A stretch of DNA of 54,270 bases from Bacteroidota bacterium (GTDB lineage: Bacteria; Bacteroidota; Bacteroidia; Chitinophagales; JADIYW01): assembly GCA_020436225.1 (NCBI GenBank), contig JAGQYE010000045.1, positions 1 to 54,270 of the forward strand, written 5' to 3'. The notes under the pieces were generated by a model. It did not search any database. It saw only the letters and a list, made by a program, of their open reading frames with translations, and had not been told where the DNA came from. The first letter of the stretch is position 1; each line of letters opens with the position of its first letter. Below are positions 7,677 to 15,628 of the stretch, piece after piece. Position numbers and translations under genes: made by a program.

Positions 7677-8243
7677 TTATTTGTTGTTATAGATATTCAT
7701 TGTGTTTGACAAACCTGCAGAACAAAAACTTTTAATAATTTCTACGGATGTTTGAATTCTTTCTTGTAAAATAATTTCTTGATCAGAAGTCCATTTACTT
7801 AGAACAAAATCTACTTGTTTACCTTTAGGAAAATCATTTCCAATGCCAAATCTCAAACGAGAATAAGCATTGGTTTGCAATTCTTCTTGAATTGATTTAA
7901 GTCCGTTATGTCCGGCATCGCTTCCTTTGCCACGCACGCGCAAAACGCCAAACGGCAAAGCTAAATCATCAACAATAACAAAAATATTTTCAATCGGAAT
8001 TTTTAGTTCATTCATCCAATATTTAATAGCTTTTCCACTTAAATTCATATAAGTTGTAGGCTTGATGATATGCAATTGTTTTCCTTTAAAATTGGTTGAA
8101 GCATAAATTGCTAAGCGTTTTAAATCAAACGAAGCATTTAATTCGTTAGCCAAAACATCAACCACATCAAATCCAATATTATGTCGAGTATGTTCGTAAT
8201 CTTTCCCAATATTTCCTAAACCTACAATTAAAAATTTGGACAT
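7677..8243 (-). CDS. pth: Peptidyl-tRNA hydrolase
   Basis: Pth releases peptides from peptidyl-tRNA that has dropped off ribosomes. The 188-residue product has '[20 protein letters not shown]' with the catalytic His of the HN motif, '[10 protein letters not shown]', 'VDDLALPFG' with the catalytic-site Asp, and '[12 protein letters not shown]'. The frame is open 49 codons further upstream, but that part translates a terminator and a promoter-like palindrome, so the ATG at 8243 is taken; it gives the usual family length. It lies downstream of rplY, separated by a terminator and its own -7 box. Confidence 0.96.
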   Translation of the reverse strand: MSKFLIVGLGNIGKDYEHTRHNIGFDVVDVLANELNASFDLKRLAIYASTNFKGKQLHIIKPTTYMNLSGKAIKYWMNELKIPIENIFVIVDDLALPFGVLRVRGKGSDAGHNGLKSIQEELQTNAYSRLRFGIGNDFPKGKQVDFVLSKWTSDQEIILQERIQTSVEIIKSFCSAGLSNTMNIYNNK

Positions 8244-8272
8244 TTTCTTGGATTTATGCGTGGATTTTACTG

Positions 8273-8299
8273 CACTCAAAACTACATAATTTTTGAGTG
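8273..8299 (-). promoter_or_regulatory. pth promoter -7 box inside a 9-bp inverted repeat
   Basis: CACTCAAAA (8273-8281) and TTTTGAGTG (8291-8299) form a perfect 9-bp inverted repeat with a 9-bp spacer. The minus-strand TAGTTTTG box (8277-8284), a perfect TAnnTTTG, is embedded in one arm, 33 bp upstream of the pth ATG. A dimeric regulator bound here would cover the promoter; alternatively the repeat is a transcript hairpin. Confidence 0.5.
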
Positions 8300-8320
8300 G
8301 AAAGCGAACTAAATACAAAC

Positions 8321-8350
8321 AAAAAAAGGCCAGGAATAAACCTGACCTTT
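8321..8350 (-). terminator. rplY terminator
   Basis: On the minus strand AAGGTCAGG and CCTGGCCTT (8341-8349 and 8326-8334 region) form a 9-bp stem with one G-T pair and a 6-nt loop. The stem is followed by seven T, and begins 18 bp past the rplY stop. Confidence 0.85.
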
Positions 8351-8367
8351 TAAGAAAATAAGTTGAA

Positions 8368-8967
8368 TTATTTTTTCTTTTCTGCTGCACCTGCTTTTGC
8401 AGCTTCGGTTGCTGCAGATTTCAACGCTCTTGTAATCTCAACAGAAACTAATGGAATTGCCGGCGAATTTAAAATTTCAAATCCATCTGCTTTGATGTCT
8501 CTAACTTTAAAAGATTGACCTAATTTCAGTTCGCTGATGTCCACATCAATAGTATCTCTCAAGTTTTCCGGTGTAGCTTTTATACGAACACGACGTACTT
8601 TAACTAATAATTTTCCACCTTCTTTTACGCCGGGAGATTGACCAACGATGTTGATTGGAACTTCCACAATTACTTTTACACCAGGTACTAATTTGTGAAA
8701 ATCAATGTGTTTAATTTCTTCTGTTACAGGATGCATTTGTACATCTTTCAACAAAGCTTCGTGTGTTGTACCGTCGATATTGACAATCGCTTTGTAAAAT
8801 TTGGGTGTGTACAAAATTCCTCTCAACTCAGAAATAGTTGAAGTAAAGTGTACCACCTCGTTTCCCGCATACAAAACGCAAGGAATATTGCCTGCTGCTC
8901 TGTCTGCTTTAGAGGCTACTTTCCCTACTTTTTGTCTAGCTTTTCCGCTAATGGTAATGGTTTGCAT
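8368..8967 (-). CDS. rplY: 50S ribosomal protein L25 / general stress protein Ctc
   Basis: bL25 binds 5S rRNA in the large ribosomal subunit. The 199-residue product has the N-terminal L25 beta-barrel ('[28 protein letters not shown]', given here in part) and the C-terminal TL5/Ctc domain ('[18 protein letters not shown]', then '[16 protein letters not shown]'). It ends in an Ala/Lys-rich tail common in Bacteroidota. Length matches the two-domain Ctc form rather than the short E. coli L25. It starts 5 bp after the prs stop, so prs-rplY is an operon closed by the terminator at 8321-8350. Confidence 0.96.
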   Translation of the reverse strand: MQTITISGKARQKVGKVASKADRAAGNIPCVLYAGNEVVHFTSTISELRGILYTPKFYKAIVNIDGTTHEALLKDVQMHPVTEEIKHIDFHKLVPGVKVIVEVPINIVGQSPGVKEGGKLLVKVRRVRIKATPENLRDTIDVDISELKLGQSFKVRDIKADGFEILNSPAIPLVSVEITRALKSAATEAAKAGAAEKKK

Positions 8968-8972
8968 AATAA

Positions 8973-9914
8973 TTACTTTTTAGATATGAATAATGAATTA
9001 ATTGATTTGAATTCGTGTGCATTCCTGATTGCTCTTGCAAACAATGGCGCCACTGAAAGCACTTTTATTTTTGGATTTTCTTCTTTTAATGGAATCGTAT
9101 CACAAACGACTAATTCTGTTAATGATGATTCTCTGATTCGTTCGTGTGCCTTACCTGAAAGTACAGGATGTGTAATTAATGCTCGTACACTCTTTGCTCC
9201 TTTTTCCATCATTAAATTAGCTGCAGCCGTTAATGTACCACCAGTATCGATTAAATCATCTACTAATACAACATTTTTATTACTTACATCTCCGATTAAG
9301 TTCATTGACTCAATTTCGTTGGCTTTTGATCGAAATTTATCACATAATACTAAATCTGCATTAAACAAACGCGCATAATTTCTTGCCCGTTTGATACCAC
9401 CAACATCCGGTGAAGCAAAAACCATATCATCCAAATTTAATTGTTTGATATAAGGTGTAAAAATTGCATTAGCTTCCAAATGGTCAACCGGAATATCAAA
9501 GAAACCTTGAATTTGAGCTGAATGTAAATCCATGGTCATGATACGTTGTGCACCTGCAGCTACCAACATATTGGCTACTAACTTAGCGCCGATAGCAACA
9601 CGTGGTTTATCTTTTCTATCTTGGCGAGCCAATCCAAAATATGGAATTACGGCTACCACATAGCCTGCTGAAGCACGTTTAGCCGCATCTATTAATAACA
9701 ATAATTCCATTAAATTATCGGCTGGTGCAAATGTGCTTTGCATACAAAAAACACTGCATCCTCGAATACTTTCTGTAATAACCGGTTCAAATTCGCCATC
9801 ACTGAATTGCATGACTTCCACCGGAGTTAAATCTTGACCATAACTATCGGCAATTTTATCTGAAAGATAAAGTGTATTTCTGCCGGAAAGAAGTTTTATG
9901 TCAGGACGCACCAC
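8973..9914 (-). CDS. prs: Ribose-phosphate pyrophosphokinase
   Basis: Prs makes PRPP from ribose 5-phosphate and ATP for purine, pyrimidine, histidine, tryptophan and NAD synthesis. Visible motifs are 'KLLSGRNTLYLSDKIA', 'FSDGEFEPVI' (the 'DGE' ATP-binding element), 'DLHSAQIQGFFDIPVD', and the PRPP loop 'NVVLVDDLIDTGGTL'. The start is chosen as GTG at 9914 (a second GTG follows at 9911), giving 313 residues, the family norm. A longer frame starts with TTG at 9944, but that TTG lies upstream of the predicted -7 box at 9934-9941, so it would not be on the transcript. Gene order prs-rplY-pth is common in bacteria. Confidence 0.95.
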   Translation of the reverse strand: MVRPDIKLLSGRNTLYLSDKIADSYGQDLTPVEVMQFSDGEFEPVITESIRGCSVFCMQSTFAPADNLMELLLLIDAAKRASAGYVVAVIPYFGLARQDRKDKPRVAIGAKLVANMLVAAGAQRIMTMDLHSAQIQGFFDIPVDHLEANAIFTPYIKQLNLDDMVFASPDVGGIKRARNYARLFNADLVLCDKFRSKANEIESMNLIGDVSNKNVVLVDDLIDTGGTLTAAANLMMEKGAKSVRALITHPVLSGKAHERIRESSLTELVVCDTIPLKEENPKIKVLSVAPLFARAIRNAHEFKSINSLFISKK

Positions 9915-9933
9915 GTTGTTTGAATTTGAGGTG

Positions 9934-9941
9934 CAAAGATA
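9934..9941 (-). promoter_or_regulatory. prs-rplY promoter -7 box
   Basis: TATCTTTG on the minus strand is a perfect TAnnTTTG box, ending 19 bp upstream of the GTG chosen as prs start. A -33 TTG at the usual spacing is not obvious. It is the evidence used to reject a longer prs frame. Confidence 0.55.
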
Positions 9942-10012
9942 CAATTTTCGACAGAATTCTACTAGAAATATAAGCTATTAATATTTTGGTAAACAGATGC
10001 ATGTGGACTATA

Positions 10013-10045
10013 CACTCTAACAGAGTGCCTATACCCTAACAGGGT
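10013..10045. repeat. Tandem hairpins sharing an AAC loop
   Basis: CACTCT-AAC-AGAGTG (10013-10027) and ACCCT-AAC-AGGGT (10033-10045) are two short perfect hairpins. Both are preceded by CTATAC and carry the same 3-nt loop, but the stems differ at paired positions, so base pairing rather than sequence is what the two copies share. They lie between the divergent prs and DEAD-helicase genes. Confidence 0.5.
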
Positions 10046-10083
10046 CTAAAACATCAACCTATAAAACTACCTGAAATTAAATG

Positions 10084-10091
10084 TATATTTG
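10084..10091 (+). promoter_or_regulatory. Helicase promoter -7 box
   Basis: TATATTTG is a perfect TAnnTTTG box, 32 bp upstream of the TTG start at 10124. No TTG -33 element is visible at 19-20 bp, so strength is uncertain. Confidence 0.45.
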
Positions 10092-10123
10092 GGTTCAAAA
10101 GTTTCACTTAAAAAAGTTCTACA

Positions 10124-11350
10124 TTGAAATTTAGCGATTTTGGATTGGATGCTCAGATTTTAGAAGGAATAGATGCCATGAATTATGTTGATGCCACTCC
10201 TGTTCAAGAACAAGCAATTCCACTTATTTTGGAAGGAAAAGATATTATCGCAAGCGCACAAACAGGCACCGGGAAAACAGCGGCCTTTTTATTACCTATT
10301 TTGAACGAATTGACTACCAAGGCAAAAGAAGAAGACGAAATAAACGCCTTGATTATCGTGCCAACACGAGAATTAGCTGTTCAAATCACACAAAACTTAG
10401 ATGCCTTTTCTTATTTCACACCGATTAGTTCTATTGCTGTGTATGGTGGCGGAAGCGGAACTTCATTTGAAAGTGAGAAAAAAGCTTTGTCGAGCGGCGT
10501 TGATATTGCCGTTTGCACACCGGGAAGATTGATTAGTCATTTAGCTTCGGGTTATGTAAAAATTAGCGGACTTAAATATCTTATTTTAGATGAAGCAGAC
10601 AGAATGTTGAATATGGGTTTTTATGATGATATTATGAAAATTATCACTTATTTACCTAAACAACGACAAACGCTTTTATTTTCAGCTACGATGCCAATAA
10701 AGATTAGGAAATTAGCTGTAGAAATCTTGCAAAATCCGGAACAAATCAATATTTCCATTTCAAAACCACCGGAAAAGATAAAACAAGAAGCTTATATTGT
10801 TTACGAACCTCAAAAGCAACAATTAATTCAACTCTTATTAAAAGATGCCGGCAATAAAAAGATTATCATTTTTTGCTCGAGGATAGAAAATACACGTAGG
10901 TTAAGTGTTTTTTTAAATAGAAATCACATCAAAAACGAAGCTATACATTCCGGCATTGAGCAAGATGAAAGAGAACAAGTTTTATTGCATTTTAGAAGTG
11001 GTAAAACTAAAATTATTGTAGCAACGGACGTATTGGCAAGAGGCATTGACGTAGAAGACATCAACTTAGTGATTAACTATGATGTTCCTAATGATGCTGA
11101 AGATTATGTTCATCGAATTGGCAGAACGGCAAGAGCAGATACAGATGGTGTTGCAATAACTTTGGTAAGTGAAATTGAGCAAATAAAACTTTTGGAAATT
11201 GAAGAGTTATTGGAATATCCAATTCCTAAAGCTGAAATCCCTTTAGAACTTGGCGAAACTCCAATATATCAACCTAAGAAAAAAGAAGTAATGAAAAAGA
11301 AAAGAGGCAAGTTTTTCAAAAGAAATCGAAATCAAGGTTATAAAAAATAA
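10124..11350 (+). CDS. DEAD-box RNA helicase (RhlE-like)
   Basis: The 408-residue product unwinds RNA duplexes using ATP and probably acts in ribosome assembly or RNA decay. Motifs in order are Q motif ('FSDFGLDAQI...TPVQEQAIP'), motif I 'AQTGTGKT' (45-52), 'PTRELAVQI', 'TPGRLI', motif II 'LDEADRMLNMGF', 'SATMP', 'IIFCSRIENTRRL', 'ATDVLARGIDVEDI' and motif VI 'HRIGRTARAD'. The C-terminal tail is short and basic. The start is a TTG: the predicted 'MKFSDFGL' is the conserved N-terminus of this subfamily and no ATG lies nearby. A TATATTTG -7 box lies at 10084-10091, 32 bp upstream. Confidence 0.94.
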   Translation: MKFSDFGLDAQILEGIDAMNYVDATPVQEQAIPLILEGKDIIASAQTGTGKTAAFLLPILNELTTKAKEEDEINALIIVPTRELAVQITQNLDAFSYFTPISSIAVYGGGSGTSFESEKKALSSGVDIAVCTPGRLISHLASGYVKISGLKYLILDEADRMLNMGFYDDIMKIITYLPKQRQTLLFSATMPIKIRKLAVEILQNPEQINISISKPPEKIKQEAYIVYEPQKQQLIQLLLKDAGNKKIIIFCSRIENTRRLSVFLNRNHIKNEAIHSGIEQDEREQVLLHFRSGKTKIIVATDVLARGIDVEDINLVINYDVPNDAEDYVHRIGRTARADTDGVAITLVSEIEQIKLLEIEELLEYPIPKAEIPLELGETPIYQPKKKEVMKKKRGKFFKRNRNQGYKK

Positions 11351-11405
11351 AACTTAATTTAACTTAAAATATTTTTAAGTCAATATTCATAGCTACTATA
11401 ATTCC

Positions 11406-11413
11406 TAATTTTG
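11406..11413 (+). promoter_or_regulatory. ABC transporter gene promoter -7 box
   Basis: TAATTTTG, a perfect TAnnTTTG box, lies 14 bp upstream of the ABC transporter ATG. Just before it, at 11372-11390, ACTTAAAA and TTTTAAGT form an AT-only 8-bp hairpin that may end the helicase transcript. Confidence 0.45.
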
Positions 11414-11427
11414 TACAAATTTACTGA

Positions 11428-13251
11428 ATGAGTTTCCGACCAAACAACAGCCCTGATAATGCAACCAAGAAAATATCAAAAGAAACATTCTACAACGGCT
11501 TAAAAATCGTGCAATATTTAAAACCACATAAATTTTTATTTATTATTGGTTCCGTTTTCTTAATATTCTCTACATTAACAGCACTTACTTTCCCATATTT
11601 ATTTCCTTTATTAATCGACTTAGCCCATCATAAAGAAGTGCATCTTATTCCGATTAGCGGCACACATTTATTTACGATTCATAGTCGTTTAGATTTGATG
11701 AAAATAATCGTTGGTTTATTGATTATCCAAAGTGCCGTTTCATTTGGAAGATTGTACATTTTTGCTCAAACCAACGAACGCGTTTTGGCATCCATTCGAC
11801 ATGATTTATACAACAAGATAATTAGTTTACCCATTCAGTTTTATGAAAAAAACAGAATTGGAGATTTAAACAGCAGAATTTCAACAGATGTCGTTAAATT
11901 ACAAGACGCACTTTCTATAGATTTAGCTGAATTCTTCAGACAGGTTATTACTTTACTTGGTGGCATTGCTATTCTAATTTACTTATCACCAAAACTGACA
12001 TTATTTATTTTAGCCATTGTTCCTATAGTCGTTATTTTGGGAATTAGTTTCGGTGGATTTATTAGAAAAAAATCTGCGGAAGCACAACATGCTATTGCCG
12101 ATTCTAATATCGTTGTGGAGGAAACATTCCACAACATCAACATAGTAAAAGCCTATACGAATGAATGGTTTGAAAGCAATCGTTATTTAAAAAAAGTTCT
12201 TAAAATAAAAGATGTGTTCTTACGAAATGCTATATACAAAGGTGCGTTTATCTCGTTTATTATCTTAATCATGTTTGGCGTAATTACTGTTGTTTTGTAT
12301 AAAGCAAGTAGTTTGTTAGAAGCCGGAATTTTAGGTGATGCTCAACTTTTACAATTTATAATTTTCACTGTATTTATTGGAGGTTCGATTGCAGGATTGG
12401 GTGATTTATATGGAAAAATTGCGGTGGCTTTTGGTGCTACTGATAGAATAGTACAAATTTTAAATCAAGAATCTGAAACAAAAATACAACCCATTCCAAT
12501 TCATAAATTAGATGGAAATATTGTGTTTGAAAATGTTCATTTTCATTATCCGACACGCAGTGATGTAGAAGTTTTAAAAGGGATTTCATTTTCTGTTGCC
12601 AATGGTGAAAAAGTTGCCTTGGTTGGTGCTTCAGGCGTTGGGAAAACAACAATTCTTCAATTGTTGATGCGTTTTTACAATATCCAACAAGGAAAAATTA
12701 CAATAGATGGAACTTCAATTTATGATATGGATGTACAAGCACTAAGAGCCAACACTGCATTGGTACCTCAAGAAGTAATGTTGTTTGGAGGAACCATACG
12801 TGAGAATATTTTATATGGAAAATTAGATGCCACAGAAGAAGAAATTATCAATGCTACAAAAAAAGCAAATGCATACGATTTCATTTCTAAATTTCCGGAA
12901 GGATTAGAGACTATTGTTGGCGAACGTGGCGTAAAACTTTCGGGCGGACAACGTCAACGTATCGCCATTGCTCGTGCAATATTAAAAGATCCTGCCATTT
13001 TATTTTTGGATGAAGCCACCAGCGCCTTAGATGCGGAATCAGAAAAATTAGTTCAAAATGCGTTAGAAGCACTAATGGAAGGAAGAACAACCATCGTTAT
13101 TGCACATCGACTTTCAACTATAAGAAATGCAGATAAAATTATCGTACTCAATCAAGGAAATATTGCTGAGCAAGGCAATCACCAAACTTTAAGTGCTCAA
13201 CAAGATGGCTTATATACACATTTACTGAAATTACAATATCAACTTCATTAA
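11428..13251 (+). CDS. ABC exporter, fused permease and ATPase (MsbA/ABCB-like)
   Basis: The 607-residue half-transporter has an N-terminal membrane domain with about six helices (roughly residues 35-330) and a C-terminal nucleotide-binding domain. Walker A is 'GASGVGKTT' near residue 398, followed by the Q loop 'VPQEVMLF', the signature 'LSGGQRQRIAIARAI', Walker B 'ILFLDEATSALD' and the H-loop 'IAHRLST'. It should act as a homodimer in the inner membrane. Lipid, peptide or drug export are all possible; the exact substrate is not readable. Its stop is 1 bp from the stop of the convergent gene, leaving no room for a separate terminator. Confidence 0.94.
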   Translation: MSFRPNNSPDNATKKISKETFYNGLKIVQYLKPHKFLFIIGSVFLIFSTLTALTFPYLFPLLIDLAHHKEVHLIPISGTHLFTIHSRLDLMKIIVGLLIIQSAVSFGRLYIFAQTNERVLASIRHDLYNKIISLPIQFYEKNRIGDLNSRISTDVVKLQDALSIDLAEFFRQVITLLGGIAILIYLSPKLTLFILAIVPIVVILGISFGGFIRKKSAEAQHAIADSNIVVEETFHNINIVKAYTNEWFESNRYLKKVLKIKDVFLRNAIYKGAFISFIILIMFGVITVVLYKASSLLEAGILGDAQLLQFIIFTVFIGGSIAGLGDLYGKIAVAFGATDRIVQILNQESETKIQPIPIHKLDGNIVFENVHFHYPTRSDVEVLKGISFSVANGEKVALVGASGVGKTTILQLLMRFYNIQQGKITIDGTSIYDMDVQALRANTALVPQEVMLFGGTIRENILYGKLDATEEEIINATKKANAYDFISKFPEGLETIVGERGVKLSGGQRQRIAIARAILKDPAILFLDEATSALDAESEKLVQNALEALMEGRTTIVIAHRLSTIRNADKIIVLNQGNIAEQGNHQTLSAQQDGLYTHLLKLQYQLH

Positions 13252-13252
13252 T

Positions 13253-13873
13253 TTATTTCACCTTATCGTGTAATAACACTGCATTCGAGAAACGAAGTGA
13301 ACGAATTTCACAAACTCCGTTCTCTATTACTCCAGTTAAATCGGCATCAAGTTCACCAGACACCATACCACGACTTTTATTATATCCTGTAATTTTCAAC
13401 TTTCCTTTGTTGTTATAAATTGTGCCTCCGTACATAATATTAACGCCTGATGCATTTCTGACAAAAGACGTTACTAATATTTTTTCGCCTGTTTCAAAAC
13501 TTACGGAAAATGGAATTTTAGTCATTAATGTTAAATCACGAATGGCAATATAGACTTCCATACCTTTTTTCTCATCATATAAATTAATGACAAAATATTG
13601 GTCATTATTTATCATATCCATACTGTTTCCTGTTCCTGATTTTGTTGGATATAATGAAGCATCCATTCCATTAAATCGAACACCCATCATATAACCGCTT
13701 GCAATGATTGGTTTAATATCTTCTCTATATAAATAACTGGAATCTATTACTTCTTGCTTTTTTAATGTTGGCTTGGAAAGATGTAACGTATATCTGAATT
13801 TATAAAGTAACATTCCGGTTAATATTACCAGAAGCGGAAGAGCTTTTAAATAGGATTTATCAAAAAATTTCAT
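13253..13873 (-). CDS. Membrane-anchored protein of unknown function
   Basis: The 206-residue product has one N-terminal membrane segment (about residues 10-27) and an extracytoplasmic domain with no motif I recognise. The segment 'GYMMGVRFNGMDASLYPTKSGTGN' and a repeated beta-strand pattern suggest a small beta-rich domain. It lies 52 bp downstream of the FAD-oxidase gene on the same strand, so it may be the last gene of that operon. Its stop codon practically touches that of the convergent ABC transporter. Confidence 0.65.
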   Translation of the reverse strand: MKFFDKSYLKALPLLVILTGMLLYKFRYTLHLSKPTLKKQEVIDSSYLYREDIKPIIASGYMMGVRFNGMDASLYPTKSGTGNSMDMINNDQYFVINLYDEKKGMEVYIAIRDLTLMTKIPFSVSFETGEKILVTSFVRNASGVNIMYGGTIYNNKGKLKITGYNKSRGMVSGELDADLTGVIENGVCEIRSLRFSNAVLLHDKVK

Positions 13874-13925
13874 ACGACAAATATATAGTAAAAAGATGTT
13901 CTAAACTACGTTTCTTTTAATCAAA

Positions 13926-14966
13926 CTATGTAAAACGATTTAAATCTGTTTCTTTCAGAAGTGGCTTTTTATTCAAAATTGCATCGACTAAAAAATGAGC
14001 AAAAAATGGAGACAAAGAAGCACCTTTAGTGCCCATTCCATTAAATATATATGCATTAGAATACTTGGAATGTTGAGCAATAAATGGTCGTCTATCTTTT
14101 GTAGTTGGGCGAATGGCAGCTCGTTCTTCAATAATTTTGAAATCACAACGAAGCATTTTTTTTAATTTATCAGTTAATTCATTTCTGCCTTCTTGTGTTA
14201 CATCAACACTCATATCATTCCATAAATAAGTTGCACCAACAAAATACCGATTTTTATTTTCCGGAATCAAATAAATATTTCTGTTTATAATTTTAGATGT
14301 ATTTAGTTTGGGAATTTCAACAAGAAGCTGCTCTCCTTTTGCCAACGTAAACGGCAAATTTGGAAATAGTGGATTATTTATTGCTTGATAACCTTCACAA
14401 AAAATTATATGTTTTGCTGAATAGTTTTTATAATAAAATTGTTCGTTCATTTTTAACTCGTCAAACTCAAATTTTTCATTTATTATTTTTTCGTTCGATT
14501 CAAGAAATTGTCGAAATGCTTTTATAAAAACCGGCAACAAAACTCTACAAGCATTTTTAATAATGCCAACTTTGTGAGTTGAAATAATTTCGGGTTCATC
14601 TTGTAGTTCTACAATTTTACCTAAATAATTTTGATATTCTGTATCATTTTTCCTATTCTTCCAAATTTGTTCATCATCATCTGAAGTAAAAATCTTATAT
14701 AAATCTTGTTGAGTAAAAAATGAAGTATTCAAGAATTTTTCCAATTCTGTATAAGTCTGTAAGGCAAACGGCAACACTTCGTCAATGCGCCAAGTTTTCA
14801 CTAATTTTCTTCCTGTTACCGGATTTATTATGCCGGCTGCAATATTAGAAGATGAATTAGGATTCCATTCATCAATAACTAAAAATCTTTGATTCTGTTT
14901 CCACAGAAACCAAGCCAACATACTTCCTGCAATTCCTTGTCCAACTATAATAAAATCGTATTTCAT
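13926..14966 (-). CDS. FAD-dependent oxidoreductase, MnmC oxidase-domain-like
   Basis: The 346-residue product is a DAO-family flavoprotein. It has the dinucleotide-binding 'IIVGQGIAGSMLAWFL' at residues 6-21, 'AAGIINPVTGRKLVKTWR' near residue 43, and the C-terminal 'ERAAIRPTTKDRRPF' and 'FNGMGTKGASLSP'. These match the FAD domain of MnmC, which removes the carboxymethyl group from cmnm5U at tRNA position 34. Its ATG overlaps the stop of mnmD (ATGA), and mnmD encodes the other MnmC activity. Order (methyltransferase, then oxidase) is the same as in the fused E. coli MnmC. An MnmC(o) role is therefore a strong inference; glycine-oxidase-like activity is the alternative. Confidence 0.85.
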   Translation of the reverse strand: MKYDFIIVGQGIAGSMLAWFLWKQNQRFLVIDEWNPNSSSNIAAGIINPVTGRKLVKTWRIDEVLPFALQTYTELEKFLNTSFFTQQDLYKIFTSDDDEQIWKNRKNDTEYQNYLGKIVELQDEPEIISTHKVGIIKNACRVLLPVFIKAFRQFLESNEKIINEKFEFDELKMNEQFYYKNYSAKHIIFCEGYQAINNPLFPNLPFTLAKGEQLLVEIPKLNTSKIINRNIYLIPENKNRYFVGATYLWNDMSVDVTQEGRNELTDKLKKMLRCDFKIIEERAAIRPTTKDRRPFIAQHSKYSNAYIFNGMGTKGASLSPFFAHFLVDAILNKKPLLKETDLNRFT

Positions 14967-15628
14967 TTTTTTAAGGCTATAATCATTTCACGTTTTCCTT
15001 TTGGTCCATCTAAATTTTCCACTACAAATCCTACTTTTTTTAATGTTCGTTTTACTTCGCCTTTAGCACAATAAGTTACTAAGTGTCCATTTACTTTTAA
15101 GGATTGAAACATATTCTTAAATATAGATTCTGTCCACAATTCCGGTTGTGTTGTTGGCGAAAATGCATCAAAATAAATACTATCAAAATAATTATTAAAT
15201 GCGACAGATTCAATATTCATTTCTAATTTTTGTAATAAAAAGAATGGTGAAATTTCTACTTCTTGATTCCAAGTTGCTGTATATATTTTTTCATAGGTTT
15301 GTGTGCAATTCTGTTTTTGAATAATAGAACAAAAATCTAATTGCTTATGGATTTCATTATCTAACGGAAATTTTTCTATGGTTATGTACTGTATTTTTTT
15401 CTCATTTTCTTCGGCAATTAATGCTGTTAGTAAAGCATTTAATCCTGTTCCAAATCCAATTTCTAATAAATTAATTTCTTCTTTTGAAGTACAAAGTGGT
15501 TCTAGCCCTGCACGAATAAAAACATGCATAGATTCTTGTAAAGCACCATGCGTAGAATGGTATTGTTCTTTAAAAAAATCGGAGTAAACGGAATGACTTC
15601 CATCAGCAGTTAATACAATTTCCGGCAT
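14963..15628 (-). CDS. mnmD: tRNA (5-methylaminomethyl-2-thiouridine) methyltransferase MnmD
   Basis: MnmD methylates nm5(s2)U at the wobble position of tRNAs for Lys, Glu, Gln and others. The 221-residue product shows the SAM motif 'LLEIGFGTGLNALL' near residue 54, the family motif 'YFDAFSPTTQPELWT' near residue 150, 'VTYCAKGEVKRTLKKVGF' and the ending 'GPKGKREMI'. Its ATG overlaps the stop of the upstream S8 protease gene (TAATG) and its stop overlaps the downstream FAD-oxidase start (ATGA). The three genes are thus tightly packed and probably cotranslated. Confidence 0.93.
   Translation of the reverse strand: MPEIVLTADGSHSVYSDFFKEQYHSTHGALQESMHVFIRAGLEPLCTSKEEINLLEIGFGTGLNALLTALIAEENEKKIQYITIEKFPLDNEIHKQLDFCSIIQKQNCTQTYEKIYTATWNQEVEISPFFLLQKLEMNIESVAFNNYFDSIYFDAFSPTTQPELWTESIFKNMFQSLKVNGHLVTYCAKGEVKRTLKKVGFVVENLDGPKGKREMIIALKK

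Noticed and set aside
8848-9378. Plus-strand frame of 176 codons opposite rplY and prs
   Set aside because: It spans two well-identified minus-strand genes and their junction; pure shadow.
9915-9944. Longer prs frame starting with TTG at 9944
   Set aside because: The TTG is upstream of a perfect -7 box and the extra residues are not family-like; GTG at 9914 gives the normal length.
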